Under the pieces are notes generated by a model. That model was given only the letters and a program-made list of their open reading frames with translations, ran no database searches and was not told the origin of the DNA. A DNA stretch of 64,000 bases from Aptenodytes patagonicus (taxonomy: Eukaryota > Chordata > Aves > Sphenisciformes > Spheniscidae): contig NC_134962.1 of the NCBI RefSeq assembly GCF_965638725.1, positions 875,501 to 939,500 on the forward strand. The letters run 5' to 3'. Numbering within the stretch: the first letter of the stretch is position 1; the number at the start of each line of letters is the position of its first letter. The translations under genes were made by a program, and so were the position numbers. Positions 1-13,044 of this stretch are shown piece by piece.

Positions 1-1010
1 AGGGACAGGGCAAGGTCTGTGTTACCAGCAGCTGAACGGCCTTAGGAGAGAACAGTCCCTCCGGCACCATCAGCCTGCACAGAGCTGGGAACCGAAGGAG
101 CCGTTCAGACTCACCGAAACACCAGTCTTCGGTATTACCGTGTACTTCAACCCACCCAAAACCCTCCTGCCGTGACACAAGATGTGCCAGGCCGCACGAT
201 GACGGTGCGCGACACCAGGTTTGCCGTTTGGCACAGCACGGGAGAGCTCTGGGCAGTTTGCCTGAACCGGGACCGCCGACAGGTCCAGTGCATCCTCTGC
301 TGCGCTCAGTGATTCCTCTGCAACATCTCACTGTGATGCTGGAAATTAATGCAACAACCAAGGGCTTTGGCCAGGCAGATATTGAACTATTCTTACCTTT
401 AGGCAGAAATGCAGAACAGGATATTGCCCCTCTCCGTTACCTGATCAGCGCTAGACTTCTTCCATGCATCACCCATGCTTTAACAGTGACATACTGCCAT
501 CAGCTTTGGGGACACCAGCTAATAATAATAAACACACTAGTAATAACATCTAGTGCTGGGAAAAGCAGGTGTTTGAGAGGCCATTTAAGACCTCAGATGT
601 TGGGGGGTTTTACCCAGAATCATTTCTTTTTTCTGAAATCAAAAATGCCTGAATTCTTTTCCCTGGGACATTACTGCAGGCAGATGGGTGTGCTCCGGTG
701 TTATACTTCTCAATTATCTGGTAATGTTTTCCCTTCAGATTCTATTAGGAAATGCTTCATGACCTTGGGAAATTCGATTTCATTCTCATTTCTGCTTGTG
801 GATTAGCATTTGGTCAGCAGGTTACCCGGCCAGGAGCAGCCACTGAAAATCCAAGTGTTTTTTCCTCAGGAAGTTTGAGTGGAAAAAGCTTTCAAACCAA
901 AATATCAGTTGCCACAAAGGAACCAGATCCCATAGCAGGAGGCAGGACAGATACTCTCCCCGAGAAGCATCAGAAACAAGAACCTCATTCCAAGCACTAA
1001 AAAAGTAGGA
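1..1010. other. Non-coding flank beyond the BPIFB gene
   Basis: Open frames here (such as one of 192 codons at 228-806 on the plus strand) have no recognisable domain, no family match and no exon-like splice context. I see nothing else. The next gene of the cluster is expected further down, outside the window. Confidence 0.4.
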
Positions 1011-1013
1011 ATG

Positions 1014-1019
1014 TTTATT
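1014..1019 (-). terminator. Candidate polyadenylation signal of the BPIFB gene
   Basis: TTTATT on the plus strand reads AATAAA on the minus strand, about 860 nt after the stop codon at 1880-1882. It is the best-placed canonical signal I noticed downstream of the last exon. An unnoticed variant signal nearer the stop is possible. Confidence 0.35.
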
Positions 1020-1879
1020 AGAAGAGTTACATGACAAAGGTACCCCGAGCTCCCGCTCAGCACTTCATACCCTTCTGAACACGGATGGTGACATTTACTT
1101 AGAAAGCCATATGCAACAAGTTCACTTTTTCATTATATCAATAACAATTTTCCCTCAGAACAAATTTAACAATTCCACTGCAGCATCACATGCAACTGCT
1201 ATGACTGCGACCCCAAAATCATGCTAATTTCTCTAAATAAATATTTGTACACAGAGCTGCCTATCAGGTTTTGGCTTATGCAAGTATCTTAGTACTCACA
1301 TGAGCCAATTAACTTTAAAGTGTCTTAAATGTTATCAAGAATCTTGAATCAAGTTTAGAAAAGAAAAGTAGATAATGCTGGTCTCGATACTCCATCCTCG
1401 CTGGTCTTTCTTCCTCTCTCTGCCCAGAAAGACCTCTCCGCGCCTTGTACTTCCCAGCTCACACGAGAATCACCAGCAGGCCCTGAAGAAGTGCAAGGAG
1501 CAACACATCCACGTTATTTTCCGACTTTTGAGGGCTGCTGGTTCACATCAGCTTGTCAAGCAACACACAGCGAACAGAAAACCCTCTTGCAAAAATCCTC
1601 ACGTCAACTCTGTAACAAGGAGGGCACGGTATCCTTTGGGAAGCATCAGAGAATATCCCAGCTCCTCTGGGACATCTCCAGGATGCACAGGGCTGGAATT
1701 CGGTGCAATTCAAGACACTTTGAACGGTGCCACTCGAAAGGGCTTGCCAGACCCCCTGGACCCACATCAGAGCTGCTAACACAGAGTTCTCCAGAAAGGA
1801 AACACAGCCTGGACGGGGGAACCAGGACTTACCCCAGAGGGGCTGAACATCGCTCATTGCGTACCTGGCTCAATAACAC

Positions 1880-4800
1880 TCATGGGCATGAAGTACTCAG
1901 CAGCATTTTCTGACCTGAAGGAGGTCAGACAGAGCAACCCCTCCTGGCCTTTCAAGGCTTAAAATCCACAGCTCTTGCTCACTAAACCGCCACTGGCAGG
2001 GTCCTGTTACTGAAGCCAGCTGCTAGAAACAGCCCCAGTGACCTGCACCAGTGTCTTGCAGGAGAAAATAGCCCTTCCAGGCACTTACCGCTAGTATCTG
2101 AATATCCACCTTTATTAAGGGAATGCCCAGCACGTTTGGCAGAGGGATGCCGATGCCCAGAGCGCCTGCAGGGGACAGACAGGTCCTTACGCACCGCCGG
2201 AGGGGTGAGCCCAGCTCCCGCCCCACGACAAAGCTGCTCCCAGGGAGGGCGAAGGGAGCAGAGCTGATCCAGAGGCATGGACTGCAGCACCACCGCGCAT
2301 GATGCATTTTGGCTTTCCTTACATTCTCTGCCACTAACAGTTGCCAGGGCCCTTAGGACTGAAGCTGGGGCGGATCGTGTAAGAATAAAGTTGGGACTTT
2401 TAACTACAGCCTCAGCACGGGGACTGCAGACATTTAATCGCTCCAACTCTCCTGCTACAGCTTTCAATCATGCACACGTATCCCTCTCCCCTCCTCAGTC
2501 AAAGCACTCCCAATGCTACAGCTATCCCGGTCACCTTACCGTTGATAAGGGGCAATAACGTTTCTGCCAGCAGATTGCTGCAGTGTGGCTTCAAGTTCGA
2601 GATCTGAACCAGAGAAGGAACAAGCACGTGAGCAGCGCTGCCAGGCACTCGACAGCGACAAGCACAGCCCAGCACTACGGCTGGAAGCCAGCCAGTCCTT
2701 GGGACTGGAAATCACTTCCCACTGACACAGCAAAAGAACAAATAGTCCCTCTTTTCTTTAAAGCAAATCTACTTTTCTTCCTCGATTTGTATTTGGTCCT
2801 TCCTTTGGGAATCTTTCTACCAGGTAAAACTCCTGCTGGAGCTCTGTGTAAGCTTTGCCCAAGCAGGGGTGAATAAACAAACAGACTTCAGGCTTTACAT
2901 TTGCATTATTAGAAAAGGCAGAAGAAAAAAAAAAAAAGCAGCAAAAGAAGAATTGCTATGACCTACAAAGTAGAGCAGCTAACAACTAAGACTCTCAGCA
3001 GATGTAATCCATCACAGCCAGGACACGTTTCAGCATCACACAGCGACCGCGTGTCCCCCTCCTTCCCCAGAGCTGCAGTGCACAGCGCTCGGCCACTCTA
3101 CCCACCTAGTAAAGCCTAGACTGGTACGAGAGACTTACGTTACTGATGCCAACATCAGAAGACTCCAAGGAGAGGGAAGTGCTGCAGGGAAAGTAAAGCA
3201 AACAGCATGTCAGACACCATGTCACCAGCCAGAGCTCACAGACCCCGACCACGAGATCCCTGCCATCTCCTAGAGCAGCGTTACTCAGCCCACGGCAAGG
3301 GATCCCTGTGAGGCATCATCGGGGCATCCGTAAAGGGATCACAATATTGTGACACAAAAATGAGGCGCTGCCACACTTGCAAGAGAGAAAAGAAAATAGG
3401 AAAATAAAAGCAATGGATCAACACTAAAAGCTTCACCTAATTTTTATTTGCTTGTAAATGAAATAGCACTGCAACAGGGCACACGCTATCTCCTGGCTTC
3501 CCCTCCCCTCTCCTGCGCCCAGGTAGTTATTCACCTTGGGAAAGGAGTCAGCTCCTGGCTAGCTGAGAGCAGAGCTTCTAGAAAAAGCATCCAGTCTGGA
3601 TTTAAAGATCATGAGCTCTGGAGAATTCGCTACAGCTCCTAATCTATCATTGCAATCACACAACTATCTCCATAGCTAAAACATACGCTTTACTTCCACT
3701 TTGAATTTCTCTTTTCTACTTCCACTGAATCTTGTTATATCTTTGTCTATTGAATTAAAAGCCCTTTGATGCATTTCTATTCTCTATATCACTGCATACA
3801 AGCTATGCCAATGTTGCTTCTAAATCTAGCTCTTTGACAAGCTAAATGGCTTTAAATCCTCAAACCTCACACTATAAGAAATGCTTTCCAATCTTTAATC
3901 GTACCTTGACTGGCATTAATGACAGTGCTTTCCTTTACTCCTTTATTACTCATGTCCAATATCAGACATTTCGAACTACTGCCCAGGATAAAAGTCAAGC
4001 TGACAGTCTTACAATTATGCAGGTTACCTCATTTCTCCTTGTTATAAAACTGACACAGACTTTTTTTCCAGTCTCCTAGAACTTTCCCACTGCTGTAATG
4101 CTTCCTGAAAGTCAGCAATACCTGTCGACCTCATGCCATCAGCCAGGTATGACATTCTCCGATTCAGGAAATGAAATGTCTGTTTAACAGACATTTAAAA
4201 GCATTTCAAGTTAGCGGCTCCAGAGCCAACATTGCAATGCAGAGAATGTCACCAGCCTGTAAGAGGGCAGCACTGCCCGGCTTTGTCACAGCCCTGTTTG
4301 TGCAACACTCCCGTCCCTTCTGCCATAGTTCAGGCAGCTCCACCAGCGCTGTGTCACCGAGGGACACGCTGTTACAGCACTCGGAGTGTCCCTGATGAAT
4401 CACAGCCCTTCCTGTCATCCTGCTCTCTTCTGGTTGCTGCTTCCCAGCAAACCGAACCTGTACCCTGAGCTCCGGGAAAGCCGGAGTTTCCCAGCACGGC
4501 TGAACACCCAGGGCTGTCTCAGGGGAGTGAGCAGGCTGGGGCATTGCAGCAGGCTTTGCTTCGAGAACCCCTGTGCAGCCGCTGCAGGGACAGCCTACCT
4601 GCCCAGGGACAACCCGAGCACCAGTCTGCCTCCAGCAATCGACACGCGGGCGTTTAGACCGAGGTCCTGCAAGCAGACAGGGAGAGGATCAGCCCATGAA
4701 GACGTCCCCATTCCAACTGCCAGTCACTCGGCTGGCTGTACACTTCACCAGTTTGAGGTCTTTACATCCACACTTACGGCCTTCAGGAGCAGGAGGTTGA

Positions 4801-7800
4801 GGATGGATCCATCTAAATGCTTAATGAGCACCTGAATCATGACCGAAAGCTCGACGGTGGCTTTGTTTTCTTCCAAGAGGATGAGCGGGTTCCCAGACAA
4901 CGTTAGCTTAATGCTCAGAGGACTGGTCCCATGGCAGGTGGAGCACTGTGGGAATCAAGGACACATGGAGGTGGCTACCCATGCCCCACACGCTGGCCAG
5001 GCAGGGGACAGGCAGTCCTCTGGTGGACTCTCACAGCCCCATAACTCTGTAGGGCCTCCCCCAAGGTCACACAGACCTTGGACAAGCCAAATTTACAGAG
5101 CAAATAGGTCTGGCAGCACGGATTGGCACTCCTTGCTGCAGGCAGTAAGGGGCTGAGGAAGCAAAGGTGGACACGAAGGGGGCTGTGCCCGTAAGAGGGT
5201 GCCCATAGTGCCTAGGAAATGGGACATGCCAGACACTTATCAGCTCTTTCTGTCAATGGCCGTGAGCTGCGAGAGAAGATGTTCCCCTGCTTAGGGAGCG
5301 GGAGAAGGTTGGCTACAGCCAACGGCACACAGGAGAGTGGGCACCGTGCAGAGGCTGCCAAGGGCTGGACACAAACCTCCGGTCCCTTCACCTGCTCCCA
5401 TCAGCTGGTCGGGCAGCAGGGCAGCCTCGAGCTATGTTGGCGCCGCTCGGCCGTGCTGCACGCTCAGTGTGGCCAAGTGGAGGCGAGCAGAAGACTGGAG
5501 ACCTTTGGCAGCAGCACCCCGGCACATCCAGGACCATCATTTGGATGGCCCCGGACCCGGCGAGGTTTACACAAACCCTCACTCCAGCAAAAGTCACTCA
5601 CCCCAGCAGGAACAAGGGTCGTGATGGCTTCTTGCAGATGGCTGGCACCAGAGAACTGTTGGAACAAAAGTGCAAGCAGCCCCGGTGAGCACTCCAGCCG
5701 ATTTCAGCAACGCTGTCCTGCTGGGGCCACCCCTCTCCCACTTGCATCCCTGTTCCCAGCCAGCTTGTTCGCACTCCTGGAGCCAGTCCCTGAGCCCTCA
5801 CTGTCCCTAGTGAAGCCATGGGCAGCTCAGTCACATGCAGATCTACGTTACGGCAGCACCCTGAGCCCTCAGCCTTCTCCATTGCTCCCCAGCTGCCTGG
5901 GCAATTCCTGGTCAGTCGTTAAGGTGAGAGCAGCCAGCAGAAGGAGACGTAACCCACAGGCTTTCAACAATTTTCAGTGTGTAGACCCCTAATATTTTCC
6001 CGTGGAAGTACAGATCGGAGGTACAGAAAATGCATATGCCTAGAGAATTGCATTGCACATACGAAGTTGCTTTTCTCAGTGACATTTTAAAGACTCCTTG
6101 AAGCAGATTACAGACCTCCAGGAGTCCGTGGCATAACCAGTACACAACTGGTTTCAACAGGTATCCCTGGGGGTGCCCATACAGAAACAAGAATGGCTGA
6201 TCGTTGCACGTGCTATTATAGCTTTCTGAAAAGAGCAGTAAGGAGGCAGCGCTGGGGCTTGAGCACCTGCAAGTGAGCACGTGCACATGCAGTCCCCAGA
6301 CTGGCTGCGTGCTGAGCACCAACAGAGTGAACGCCATGCACAGCCGGCTCCCCGAGCAGAGCTAAGGTCACGCTGACGCATGTCCTGTGCCACCTCCCCT
6401 GGCATGACATACAGGTCTGCTACACTCACGACTTCTGGCGTGCAGGTGTACGTCTGTGGCGGTATCTGGATCAGGAGGCACAGGGCTGCATTGAGAAAGC
6501 TCTGGCGCAGTCCCAAGACCAGAAGCTTGTCCAGCAGCGGAGGCAAAGCAGAGGAGGACGAGTCATGGGGGATGATGCTGCCTCCCACCTGCTTCACTGC
6601 ACCCTGCAAAGAGAGGCGACACAGACGTTAAACCGATCCTTCAAAGCCACGAGGCATGCCCAGATCCTTGAGACAGAGAGTGCGGGGTCTGTGCCAGCTG
6701 AAATAGCCCTCCTCTTGCCAGCAGCTTAGGGAAAGCATTGGAATCAGAGCAATTCCCTCTATATTTAATAGACGAAAGGAGCTGATAAAGGCCAGAGAGC
6801 GTAACTGAGGCCTTCTTAGCTAATAACACACTTTGTCCAAATCACAACTCACTGCTTCAGTTCATCCTTGAGATTTCACTCCGAGAACAAACGCGCGGTG
6901 AAGGTGCTGCCAGCCCGGCGGTCCCAGCCCTGCCTTTCCTCCCTCCAGCGCCCAGCCAGGCGTGAGCCATCCTCGGACTCTACAACAAACTTGCACCGAT
7001 ACCATCTACTCGCTAAGGAGACCAACTCTGACCACCTGGGGGGGTGGGGGCAAAGACTAATCCCAATGAAGTATCTGCAGTAAAGCAAGAGCAGCAGCAC
7101 TGATCATACAGACTGCTGTGCTTGTTATTAGCCCTTGCTATTCTTTATTGCTTATGTCCCAGTTGCTTCTTGCTAGCCACTTTCTTTTATTTAAGTTCTC
7201 CTGTTTGAAAGTACTGTTTGTTTTTTGCTGTGGTTTTTTTTTTTCCCAGTGAGACAGAAGTGAAAAATACATCCGTTATCTTCGTTCAGCATTCACCCAC
7301 CATAGAGACTGAATAGCGAAGGCAAAAAGCAGTAACACCCAGTCCGCAGGCAGGGCGAGGGCGAGGATGAGAACTGCTTGTCCCAACAGTTACAAACAGC
7401 AGACGCGCAGCCTCAGGCAGTCTCAGGATAAGTTTGCAAACCGAGCAAAAGAAGGCTTGAAGAAAAGTACACGCAGTCACTTAGTGGTGATTTGGATAAG
7501 GATCTAAATATTTAGCTAGCATTTCCAGAACAAGTCATTAGCCCAGCTCCTCCACATGGTTGTACTGGAAGAAGACAACTGCTCCCGCAGGATGAGGTGA
7601 ACAGTCTGAAAGGCACCACGCCGCAGTCACGCTCGCAGGGTCCTGTTGCCCAGCGTTAACTTACATCTAAATCCAACCCAAGGAACAAGCCAGAGGTAAA
7701 CGGGAGGCTGGCCAGCCGGTAGTGAATCGTTCCTGCCGTACCGACCGGGATCACCGCTTCATGGAGAAAAAAGATCATTACAACATCAGGAAATAAGCAG

Positions 7801-10800
7801 CAACACAAACTCCTCCCCTGATCCCGCAAGCCACCAGCCAGACCTCACACCCACAAACCAGGTCCTGAGCGTTCACTTCTGTGGGATGCTCAATGCTACT
7901 CAAAACGGCCAAAACATCCCCAAATTCAGCTTTGTGGGATCTGCCTGTAGAATATAGCCCAAAAAAAGCATCAAAGATAATACGCTAAATCCAAGGGTGA
8001 TGTATAAAAATGGCGTAAGGAGGGCCAAGGTGTGAGCAGTTCACTTGGACTGCTCGGGTGTGAATTCAAGGTTCAATAACAGCCCTGCAGAAGTGCAGCT
8101 CCTCCCTGACGCACTTATGGACTAGATGTGGGAAAGGGCACTTCCCACCGCGGGACTGCGGGGAATGCGGGGAAGCAGCACCTCATCCTCCACAAGAAAC
8201 GCACCGTTGAGCGTGCCCAGGAGCTGGATGTTCACAAGGTTGACGACAATATCGACTACCGGACACAGCTGCAACACAAAGCAGAAACGCGACCGCTCAA
8301 CCCCCCTCGCCACCCCTCTGCAGGGAGCCGTCACCCTTCAGCCTGATCAGACCCACTCCTTTTAGTCTAAATCCCCAGGGAAAAAGTGCCGCGTGGCATT
8401 AGGGCAGCAGCTGGGACGCTGTGAAGGATTTGGTAGCAGCGGAGCATCCCTGGAGCTGTGGTACGGCACCAAAGGGGACTGCTTTGATCTAGGGAATATT
8501 TCAGGCATCGCCCTGCAGGCAGAAACACGCCAGCAGCAGCCAGGCTGGCCACCGGCATCGCTGCCGAGCGGCGTGTGCCAGTGATGTGGGAAAGCAACAC
8601 AGAAAGACGGTGCGGCTTGCTGTGACCTCGTAACATGTTGTTCCTGACATTTCTGCATTTCAGCTATGAAAGGAGGGCAATCTTCAGGCTTACCAAACCG
8701 GGCAGAGTTGCTGTCAGCTGGTTAAGCACTATCTCGTTTACTGATAGGGAGAGTAAGCTGGAAAGGAAAGAAAAATTTCCAATCACTACAAACACAGCTT
8801 CAGGATAGGAGACCAAAGGATCTCCAGCCTTCATTTTACATACTACTATGTCCTTAGTCATCCCTTCAGGGACACTGCTGCAGCTAATACTGGCAAGAGC
8901 AGGGGCTGTGCAGAAGGCAGGGAGGGCAAGGAGCTGCTCGCCTCACTGAGGGGAGAATTGGGCTAATTTCTGATAAGTGAAGGCTTCAGCGCTTGGGGTG
9001 TGCAGACATCATTGCACGAAAGGAGTGAGCCTCGCGGTGTAACCCGAGTTTGGTTGTCTCCCTCTGGTATTTAAATCAGTGCTGTAGTTACGGGAAGGTG
9101 GAGGTGTTATGAAATACCTTCATGTTAGTTATTGGAAACAAACAATTTACATGTGGAATAACAAGAGGAGAAATCTGCTGTGTAACATTTCAACATTGCT
9201 GCTAAATAGATCACTCTGGGACACGTGATGCCTGTAGGCAGCACAGAGCCATTTACTTTTGATAATCAATATATTTCTGGACTGTTGAGTTAGAACATGC
9301 AGCAGCACACTGGGCAAGCCACAGACAGTAGGAATTCATAATGCATCTCGTTATTTATGCCCAAGTTCTGCCTATAGACGCATCTGAGGAACTGCCATGA
9401 AGTCAGTCATGTACATCCACGCTCCCCCTTACCCCACAGGAAGCTCACCTCCTGCACACCATCGCTTTAATCCTGCTAAAACTTAACATATGACCCCAGA
9501 GTGGGTGAGCCGTGTTCCTCTATTCACTTACATAGTCTCTTTCAAACCAGCTGCTGCACTGATTGAAATATAATGTATAATGCAAAAATTAGTTAGGAGA
9601 AATTCAATGAACCTGAAAAGTGAGTAATTCAAAAGCAATAAAAGAAAATATTTCCCATGATCAATTTACTGTTGCATTCATACATGAATGCAACCAATAC
9701 ATGAAGTCAGCGAATTCTTTCTGCCAAGAATTTAATAAGACTGCGCAAGAGATGGCACATTTGCATGGAATCACACACACCCAGAGCGGTCAGACCGAAA
9801 GTCCGTATGCCCAGCATCTTTCTGTGACAGCAGCCAAAGGCAGAGTATAAAACCAGGGCAAGCAATGGTGCTGGTTTCCTAGAACACTCCCTGCCCTATT
9901 ATTCCTACCCTTTGGATATCAATTCACTAGCTAAGTCTAAAGAAAGTGCATTGGAGGAGGTATCAAACCTCATATTTCAGATCTTAAAATTTCCATGGGC
10001 AAACAGGGAAAATCAACCCTCATCTTCCAACAACCAAATTTTTTGTCAGTTCCACTAAAGCAACTGGCTTTGGCAATGGGAAAGAAATTACTTCCCTGAG
10101 GCCTGGCTCTGTATCAGCTTAGCACCGTCTGTGTCCTGGCAGACTGTCTAGATCATTGGATAAAGAGAAGAGGATTACAGGCAATGGAAAACATAAATCC
10201 CCAGGCACTTACCCAGCAAGGAGCTTGATCTTTATAGCACCAAGAATGCAGAGGCAGTCTTCAATGACGACCTGGACTGTGCCCGATTCAAAGTTCGTGC
10301 ATTTAATGTTTGCGGTAATGTTCACATCCACTAAGATATCAATTAGTTCTGAAAGAAGGCCAACCAAGCTGAAAAAAGTATATGGGTTGAACAGATTTCA
10401 TCTCTCAGCCTCTAACCAGAGAAACTCAGCAAAGCCAGAAGCAACAAACTGCACCTCCATCTCCTGCAATTCATTACAAATGCCACAAGCCATCTTTTGG
10501 TGCTTCTGCTCTGTGACTTTATTATAGGTAAGAAACACCTAGAAATCCATAAAAGATGCAAAACGTTGCACAATAGGAAGCCTGTGGGTAGGGGTTTCCC
10601 TTAACAGCCACCGTAAAACACCACACTCACCAGTTGCCGCTGAGCTCCAGCTTTGTGGCGATGGTCAGCTGGACCCCGATTCCTGGCAGCAGCACCACTG
10701 ACAGCTTGGGGAGACGAACCTTGACAAGGTGTAGGCTGCAAACAACAGCAAAAGCTGGCACAAATTAAAAGCATCTTCTAAGAGCTGAGCAGCTGTACAC

Positions 10801-12221
10801 CCTGAGGAACCTACATCACCACAGCCACCTCCAGCTGGAGGCACGAATATTATAAGCAAGAGATACCAGCTCCAGGATGAGAGAGAGAGTCTGCAGCTGA
10901 AACCCAAAAGGCGGCAACCTAGAACCAGATTGGGGTGGAAGCCAGCTTTATAGAGCAGTCAGCTTTTTCTCTCTATGGCACCTTCCTCCCTCTCTCAGTG
11001 CTGTCAAGCATCTCAGATATCAACAGCAGCATCAGAGCCATCATTCTGCATCTGCACCCGTAACCTGCAGTGCACTTCACCATCCACCTTGCTACCACAC
11101 AGAAAACTTCTGTTGGGCCAGAATTCCAGTATCAAAATAAACCGAGGATAACTACTTGGGCCAGTCATGCCAACTGCAGCTCAGCTTTTGTTGCTTCAGA
11201 ATTGCTGGTCAAGGTGCACTCATGGAGAAGCCCTTGCTCTCCACTTACCCAGTGATGCTGGTGGGAGAGTTCAGCAGACCCCCTTCACCCATGATGTTTG
11301 GGAGCACGAGGCCCTGGAGGTGCTGCTGGAGAAGTCCGTTCTGAAGTATGGCATCCGAGAGAACTGGAAAACACCTCTGCGTGAGGACCGGCACTTGCAG
11401 CAATGACCCCTCTCCACTCGGTCAGATCTGTCCTGGCAAAGGAGTCGCACAACAAAGCCCCACCGCCCCCCAAAAACTCCTTATAAAGTCATTGGCTGTC
11501 TCAGTGCTGTCAAATCATGCAGGGGATGATATTTTACAACGTGCACTAAACCAAAGCTGCCCTTAGTGACTTAACCAGGAGGGGCAGCAGTGGAGAGCAT
11601 CCCAGACCTCCAACTTAAAGATTACAGTGTGGTTGTGCACTACCAGCAATGACACTCCGCGGGAGCTGCGCTTCAGCTCGCAACTTGTTTCCCATTTGTA
11701 AAGGGGTTTTGTTTGTTTGTTTGTTTGTTTTAAAGAGAAGCAACTTGAAACAAGCCTCTTTTTTTAGCTGGAGCATTGCAAATATTAACATGGCCGCTAA
11801 CCTTCACAGCAGTTGTTTGTCAAATATCAGCTGCTCCAATGTGGAAATGAGAAACTAAGACAAAAAGAGGAAATAACCCAGATCTAGCCCTGAAATTCTG
11901 TACGGCTGTTTGGTGCTGAAACGTGTCCCAGTTCTGGAGCAGAGAGATTTCCCTGACCCATGAACCCAGTGATGGCTATCAGAAGCTCTAAGCTAAGTCT
12001 GCAGCCTTGAAGAACTACAAAATAAAGACGAAGATGCTCGGGAGGTTTTACTCCATGTCACGGTCCCACATAGCTTTCAAAACAAACATAACTCATGTTT
12101 TCTAGTTACCATTCTGCATTGCCCCTGGACTGACGGCGCAGGACAGACCGGACAAGACTTCTTGAGAGGGCGAGAGGAGGCCACAGAAAAAGATGATTCC
12201 AAAAAGCTTCAACGTCGTCAT
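1880..12221 (-). CDS. BPI fold-containing family B protein, complete (BPIFB3/BPIFB4-like)
   Basis: This is a secreted lipid-binding protein of the BPI/LBP/PLUNC family. Fifteen coding exons join in phase with GT-AG borders: 12110-12221, 11249-11363, 10631-10735, 10213-10368, 8694-8757, 8205-8268, 7665-7756, 6430-6603, 5602-5655, 4778-4945, 4599-4666, 3139-3181, 2540-2603, 2089-2165, 1880-1909. They total 1386 nt, or 461 residues plus stop, the usual two-barrel length. It starts with a signal peptide (MTTLKLFGIIFFCGLLSPSQ). Family marks include LPKLSVVLLPGIGVQL, the paired cysteines in VVIEDC and GLLCPVVD, QIPPQTYTCTPEV, and GIPLPNVLGI near the end. Exon sizes of 64, 64, 92, 43 and 64 bp are typical of BPI genes. 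GLLCPVVD and LPGxGVQL most resemble BPIFB3, but BPIFB4 or a bird-specific paralogue remains possible. No stop or frameshift is seen. The family call is secure; the orthologue is not. Confidence 0.9.
11707..11731. repeat. (TTTG)n microsatellite
   Basis: About six TTTG units in the intron between coding exons 1 and 2 of the BPIFB gene. Confidence 0.9.
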
Positions 12222-12914
12222 CTCCAGAAAATTCCCCTGCTGGCAAGGGAGACATCAGAGTGAAAAGTGAGGGAAAAGCCTCTAAGAAGGGATCCCAGTG
12301 TCTTTACAAGGAAAGAGGTCAAGCAAGAAATCCCTCCTCTACTATTTATCAAGCTCAAGTAAGACTCTGTTTGAGCCTGGGGCAGCAGGACCTTGTTCAT
12401 GTCCACACATATGGACAGACTTCAAGTGTGGGTCAATAAAAGCCCTTTCCTTGTCCTTTGTGACTTGCCCCAAATATTCTACGTGTTCACACAAAAGAAA
12501 GCCAAACTGCTTTTCCCCTGAACTGATATTTAAGCAGGCATTATTTCTGTATCTCTTAGATGAAAAGTTACACGTGTTTTGGTAAGGGTCTTTGCCAAGG
12601 GAAACATCTGAGGATCATTCTTGTTCTTTCTAACTTTCAAAAGCAATAAACTAAAGCTCAAGTGATAAAAATAAGCTAACCATAAAATTATAAATAATAA
12701 TTATTAACATAAATTTAATTATGAAATGACAGACACAGGCAGATGATTAGGAGCTTGGTGCACAGCCAAATCTCAAACTAAAGAAGCCAAGCACTAGGCA
12801 CACTATGCGCATCCTTCCAGAGCTGTAAGGCGGTAACACTACTACCACGCACGTCTCCCTGCCACCACGCAGCCTTCACCAGCCGCGGCTTTGAGGCACA
12901 GACGATGTTATTAC

Positions 12915-13006
12915 CTGCATCAGCTGCAGCCAGCTGGGAAGGGCTCTCGGGTCCGCTCAGGCTTTTCTGGAAGTCGTCGAGACTCTGAGTCGTTCTCCCT
13001 TTTTTT
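12915..13006 (-). other. Non-coding first exon (5'UTR) of the BPIFB gene
   Basis: A strong donor (GATGCAG followed by GTAATA) ends this exon at 12915. It pairs with an acceptor (TTGCCAGCAG) just before 12236 that leads directly to the start codon at 12219-12221. The upstream edge is estimated from the TATA-like box about 30 bp away. The last codons of this exon include an ATG (12918-12920) that is in frame with the signal peptide across the splice, adding seven residues (MQGNFLE). The downstream ATG gives the more normal signal peptide and was preferred. Confidence 0.5.
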
Positions 13007-13033
13007 CCTGCAAGGAAGATGGAAGCAGTTGCC

Positions 13034-13041
13034 CTTATATA
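13034..13041 (-). promoter_or_regulatory. TATA-like box of the BPIFB gene
   Basis: On the minus strand the sequence reads TTTTTATATAAGGG, a good TATA match. It lies roughly 25-30 bp upstream of where the 5'UTR exon would begin. A TATA promoter fits a tissue-restricted secretory gene. The transcription start itself is inferred. Confidence 0.5.
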
Positions 13042-13044
13042 AAA

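Noticed and set aside
3276-3375. Sequence with a slight look of a DNA-transposon end (GCGTTACTCAGCCCACGG...)
   Set aside because: No inverted terminal repeats or target-site duplication could be found.
5219-5992. 257-codon plus-strand open frame
   Set aside because: It lies antisense over the BPIFB exon at 5602-5655 in GC-rich sequence and has no recognisable domain.
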